Below, one piece after another: positions 61,095-64,000 of a stretch of 64,000 nucleotides of DNA. Under the pieces are notes generated by a model, which saw only the letters and a list, made by a program, of their open reading frames with translations, did no database searches and had not been told where the DNA came from. Origin of the DNA: GCA-2711565 sp963664245. GTDB lineage: Bacteria; Bacteroidota; Bacteroidia; Bacteroidales; GCA-2711565. Every line of letters starts with the position of its first letter. Within the stretch, counting starts at the first letter, position 1. Made by a program: the position numbers and the translations under genes. The DNA lies in contig OY760934.1 of NCBI GenBank assembly GCA_963664245.1, positions 1,054,001 to 1,118,000 of the forward strand. The letters are read 5' to 3'.

Positions 61095-62021
61095 ATGAAA
61101 TTTGACAGAGTTTACACCTTAAAAGAAATTGCTGACATGACAGGCGCAAAGTATGTTGGCGATGAAAATTTTGAAGTCACCGGATTGAATGAAATTCATA
61201 TGGTTGAAGCAGGTGATATTACTTTTGTGGATCACCCGAAATACTACGACAAAGCATTAAATTCAAATGCAACTACCATTATCATCAATAAAGAAGTAGA
61301 ATGTCCGGAAGGAAAAACCTTATTGGTTTCTGAAGATCCGTTCAGGGATTATGTTTCTTTAGCGAAAAAATTTAGGCCGTTTGTTCCGGCTAACAGTCAA
61401 ATAAGCGACACTGCCCTTATCGGTGAAGGAACCGTTATTCAACCGGGCGCATTTATTGGCAATAATGTGAGCATCGGAAAAAATTGCATCATCCATGCTA
61501 ATGCTTGTATTTACGACCACACGGTAATTGGCGATAATGTAATCATACATTCGAACGCAGTTTTAGGAGCCGACGCTTACTATTTCCAACGCAAACCCGA
61601 AGGCTACCGTAAAATGGAATCCTGTGGACGCGTTGTTATTGGAAACAATGTAGAAATCGGGGCTCTTTGTGCAATCGACAAAGGCGTATCAGGCGATACC
61701 ACTATCGACGACGGAACAAAAATGGACAACCACAGCCAGGTAGGACACGATACCTATATTGGCAAAAACTGTTTGATTGGAGCCCAAGCTGCAATAGCAG
61801 GGGTAACCCGTATCGAAGACGATGTTATCATCTGGGGCGTAGTTTGTGTAAACAAAGATTTGGTGATCGGCAAAGGAGCCGTTGTTCTGGCAACCGCTGC
61901 TGTCGACAAATCAATTGAAGGAGGCAAAACCTACTTTGGGGTACCGGCTATCGAAGCCCGAAAGAAATGGCGCGAGTTAGCTGCTCTAAGGAAATTACCC
62001 GATGTTATTGAACATTTATAA
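61095..62021 (+). CDS. LpxD-like hexapeptide acyltransferase, second copy
   Basis: A 308-residue paralogue of LpxD. The N-terminal domain (YTLKEIADMTGAKYVGDEN, then ITFVDHPKYYDKALNS) corresponds to the uridine-binding part, and hexapeptide repeats follow (IGNNVSIGKNCIIHANACI, VIGDNVIIHSNAVLG). The catalytic His is kept in SQVGHDTYIG (residue 218). The end is KKWRELAALRKLPDVIE. Such second LpxD-like proteins are common next to efp in Bacteroidota. It may have a different acyl donor or sugar acceptor, but no experiment that I know decides this. A terminator follows. Confidence 0.85.
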   Translation: MKFDRVYTLKEIADMTGAKYVGDENFEVTGLNEIHMVEAGDITFVDHPKYYDKALNSNATTIIINKEVECPEGKTLLVSEDPFRDYVSLAKKFRPFVPANSQISDTALIGEGTVIQPGAFIGNNVSIGKNCIIHANACIYDHTVIGDNVIIHSNAVLGADAYYFQRKPEGYRKMESCGRVVIGNNVEIGALCAIDKGVSGDTTIDDGTKMDNHSQVGHDTYIGKNCLIGAQAAIAGVTRIEDDVIIWGVVCVNKDLVIGKGAVVLATAAVDKSIEGGKTYFGVPAIEARKKWRELAALRKLPDVIEHL

Positions 62022-62030
62022 AAATATAAG

Positions 62031-62056
62031 TCCGGGGCTTTGCTTCGGATTTTTTT
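62031..62056 (+). terminator. terminator of the lipid A / efp run
   Basis: 8-bp stem TCCGGGGC (62031-62038) / GCTTCGGA (62042-62049) with two G-T pairs, a TTT loop, then TTTTTTT. Confidence 0.85.
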
Positions 62057-62103
62057 AATATTTCAAATTGAACCATCATTAATCAAAAAAACAAACATTA
62101 AAC

Positions 62104-63381
62104 ATGAATGTATTGGTGATCGGCTCCGGTGGCCGCGAACATGCCCTGGCATGGAAAATCAAACAAAGTCCTAAATTAAACAAGCTCTTTATCGCTCCCG
62201 GAAACGCGGGAACAGAAGAATGCGGAACCAATGTAAATATTGGGGTCAGCGATTTCGAAAAAATCAAAGAATTAGTGATCGACAAAAACATTAATTTAGT
62301 AATAGTAGGGCCGGAAGTTCCTTTAGTAGAAGGCATTCATGATTTCTTTTTGAACGACGATCAACTTAAAAACGTAAACGTAATTGGGCCGGTTCAACAA
62401 GCAGCCATGCTCGAAGGCAGTAAAGATTTTGCCAAAGATTTTATGGCCAAATACAACATCCCCACGGCTGCTTACCAAACATTCACAAGCGATACATTAA
62501 ATGACGGGGTAGAATTTTTAAAAACCCTGAAAGCCCCTTATGTACTAAAAGCTGATGGGCTGGCAGCCGGGAAAGGCGTAGTAATCCTTGATTCGATTAC
62601 AGAAGCGGAAGCAGAATTAAGGGCCATGCTAAGCGAACAAAAATTCGGGCAAGCTTCGGCCAAGGTAGTGATCGAAGAATTTTTAACGGGCATTGAGCTT
62701 TCAGTGTTTGTAATTACCGACGGAAAATCTTATAAAATCCTTCCCGTGGCCAAAGATTACAAGCGCATTGGCGAAGGCGACACCGGACTGAACACCGGCG
62801 GAATGGGCTCCATTTCGCACGTTCCTTTTGCCGATGATAAACTGATGCAAAAAATTGAAGAACGCGTTATTAAACCAACCATTGACGGATTAATCAGCGA
62901 AAACATCAATTACAAAGGTTTTATTTTCTTCGGGTTAATTAATGTAGATGATGATCCTTATGTAATTGAATACAATGCCCGTATGGGCGATCCCGAATCG
63001 GAATCGGTTATTCCACGTATAAAAAACGATTTTTTGGAAGTATTGATTGCCTGCGCCGAAAACCGTTTAGAGGAAGCTACAATTGAAATCGACGAACGCC
63101 AAACAGCGGCTATCATGCTGGTCTCAGGCGGATATCCGGGTTCCTACGAAAACAGGAAAATAATTACCGGACTTGAAAACGATTACGATGCGGTGATTTT
63201 CCACGCCGGAACAAAAAAAGACGAAAACGGAAACATAGTAACAAACGGTGGTCGTGTTTTAGCCATCAACGCCTATGGCGAAACCATGCAACAGGCCTTG
63301 GATAAATCATATAAAATTGCCGAACAAATTAACTTTGAAGGAAAGTATTACCGAAAAGATTTAGGCAACGATTTAAAATAA
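62104..63381 (+). CDS. purD: phosphoribosylamine-glycine ligase
   Basis: Second step of purine synthesis, 425 residues, ATP-grasp fold. MNVLVIGSGGREHALAWKI is the N-terminal domain, GPEVPLVEGI the A-loop region, FMAKYNIPTAAYQTF the ATP-grasp start, LKADGLAAGKGVVI the P-loop-like, and GGMGSISHVPFADD and EYNARMGDPESESVIP complete the active site. No other purine gene is next to it. The transcript ends at a strong hairpin 34 bases on. Confidence 0.96.
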   Translation: MNVLVIGSGGREHALAWKIKQSPKLNKLFIAPGNAGTEECGTNVNIGVSDFEKIKELVIDKNINLVIVGPEVPLVEGIHDFFLNDDQLKNVNVIGPVQQAAMLEGSKDFAKDFMAKYNIPTAAYQTFTSDTLNDGVEFLKTLKAPYVLKADGLAAGKGVVILDSITEAEAELRAMLSEQKFGQASAKVVIEEFLTGIELSVFVITDGKSYKILPVAKDYKRIGEGDTGLNTGGMGSISHVPFADDKLMQKIEERVIKPTIDGLISENINYKGFIFFGLINVDDDPYVIEYNARMGDPESESVIPRIKNDFLEVLIACAENRLEEATIEIDERQTAAIMLVSGGYPGSYENRKIITGLENDYDAVIFHAGTKKDENGNIVTNGGRVLAINAYGETMQQALDKSYKIAEQINFEGKYYRKDLGNDLK

Positions 63382-63415
63382 TTTATCGATTAACCGCAAA
63401 TTTCAACTATTATTC

Positions 63416-63478
63416 AAATCCCGGTGTTCAAAACCTTTGAGATTTTACATTTTGAACATTGGGATTTATTTGTATTTT
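63416..63478 (+). terminator. purD terminator
   Basis: 18-bp stem 63416-63433 / 63450-63467 (AAATCCCGGTGTTCAAAA against TTTTGAACATTGGGATTT, two G-T pairs), 16-base loop, then a T-rich ATTTGTATTTT. Confidence 0.8.
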
Positions 63479-63537
63479 GGTGCTTGTAATTTGAAATCTT
63501 CAATCATAAATAGGCAATAAAAAATCAAAAATAACAA

Positions 63538-64000
63538 ATGCTAATTCGGGTTTTCAGACATAGTTATTTCCCCCAACATATCCTTTTACTTTTAATAGGA
63601 ACGCTTCTTTGGTTGCCGGTTTTTATGAACCCGCCATACATCGAGAGCAGTAGTCTAAACACCCCTTTATATAATGTACTAATCAGTCTTTCAGACAGTA
63701 AATTGTTTTGGGCCATTTTCGCCTTCGTTTGCATTTTGCTTCAGGCCATTGTTTTCAACAGTATATTAACAAAAAATGAAATCATTAAACGCTCGTCATT
63801 ATTAGGAGCTTTGGCCTATCTAATCCTGATGAGCCACCATCCCTCCTACCAACATCTTTACCCGGCACTGATTGCTCATTTTTATATGCTGGGAACCATT
63901 TACTTTTTAATGAGGCTGGACGAAAAAGAAAAGGTGACGCGAGATAGCTTCCGGATCGGGTTTTACATTGGATTAGGAAGTTTGTTTTACTTCCCCATCA
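63538..64000 (+). CDS. multi-spanning membrane protein, DUF6427-like (3' end outside window)
   Basis: The first 154 residues of a membrane protein, open to the right edge, starting at the ATG at 63538 (MLIRVFRHSYFPQHILLLLI). Four hydrophobic segments are visible, including TLLWLPVFM, FWAIFAFVCILLQAIVFNSI and LGALAYLILMSHHP, with short charged loops. It resembles DUF6427 proteins, membrane proteins of unknown function that I recall near purD in Flavobacteria. The SSHPSYQHLYPALIAH-like histidine-rich segment is notable. Assignment is tentative. Confidence 0.55.
   Translation, partial: MLIRVFRHSYFPQHILLLLIGTLLWLPVFMNPPYIESSSLNTPLYNVLISLSDSKLFWAIFAFVCILLQAIVFNSILTKNEIIKRSSLLGALAYLILMSHHPSYQHLYPALIAHFYMLGTIYFLMRLDEKEKVTRDSFRIGFYIGLGSLFYFPI

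Noticed and set aside
1..64000. CRISPR arrays, tRNA and rRNA genes, prophage or conjugative genes
   Set aside because: No regular spaced repeats, cloverleaf-type TTCGANNC arms, rRNA-like stretch, integrase other than the insertion sequence, or phage structural gene were found by reading.

Overview
The window looks like ordinary core chromosome of a member of the Bacteroidota, probably an anaerobic or facultative Marinilabiliales/Prolixibacteraceae-like marine or sediment bacterium (lineage is inference from gene content). Evidence: about 40% GC, promoters of the TAnnTTTG type, weak Shine-Dalgarno use, a type IX secretion (T9SS) C-terminal sorting domain, a PorX regulator, a TonB receptor with a carboxypeptidase-regulatory N-domain, DUF2027-Smr, an extended S16, and the lipid A block lpxD-lpxC-fabZ-lpxA-efp-lpxD2 next to porX. 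There is no prophage, CRISPR array, tRNA or rRNA that I can support.

Layout. 1-8 kb: T9SS-sorted SGNH hydrolase (cut by the left edge), S4 protein, TonB receptor, DUF1295 membrane protein, SH3-like secreted protein, a ParE/RelE-type toxin-antitoxin pair, MarC, a lipoprotein phosphoesterase and a SYLF protein. 8-18 kb: a run of exported peptidases (tricorn-like S41, M28, M13) with two tandem SnoaL-like lipoproteins and rubrerythrin. 18-22 kb: dmsCBA-type molybdenum reductase operon, preceded by a 320-bp gene-free stretch with several dyads and a plus-strand terminator. 22-28 kb: DUF2027-Smr, DUF2179, MATE, rnpB (RNase P RNA) and gyrB. 28-36 kb: DUF2461, a two-gene outer-membrane operon, trxA and dnaE. 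36-45 kb: rpsP with a long acidic tail, rimM, trmN6, a C26 amidohydrolase lipoprotein, serpin, ZIP transporter, cupin, tex and a TlpA-like protein.

45.8-49.4 kb is the only clearly accessory patch. An IS256-family element (exact 8-bp target duplication) and an IS3-family (IS407-like) element (orfA/orfB with an A6G frameshift site) lie in one place. Removing both and one copy of each target site reconstructs a single lipoprotein gene of about 333 codons that the two elements have broken.

49.4-55.8 kb is a minus-strand operon porX-tsaE-ald-aroB-aroA-lutA-like. From 55.9 kb an HD phosphohydrolase and lpxD, lpxC, fabZ, lpxA, efp, an LpxD paralogue, purD and a truncated membrane protein run on the plus strand. 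lpxC and fabZ, which I recall as one fused gene in most Bacteroidota, are separate here by 4 nt, and a one-base change would fuse them. The PorX regulator of T9SS sits divergently beside the lipid A genes, which fits the known anchoring of T9SS cargo to lipopolysaccharide.
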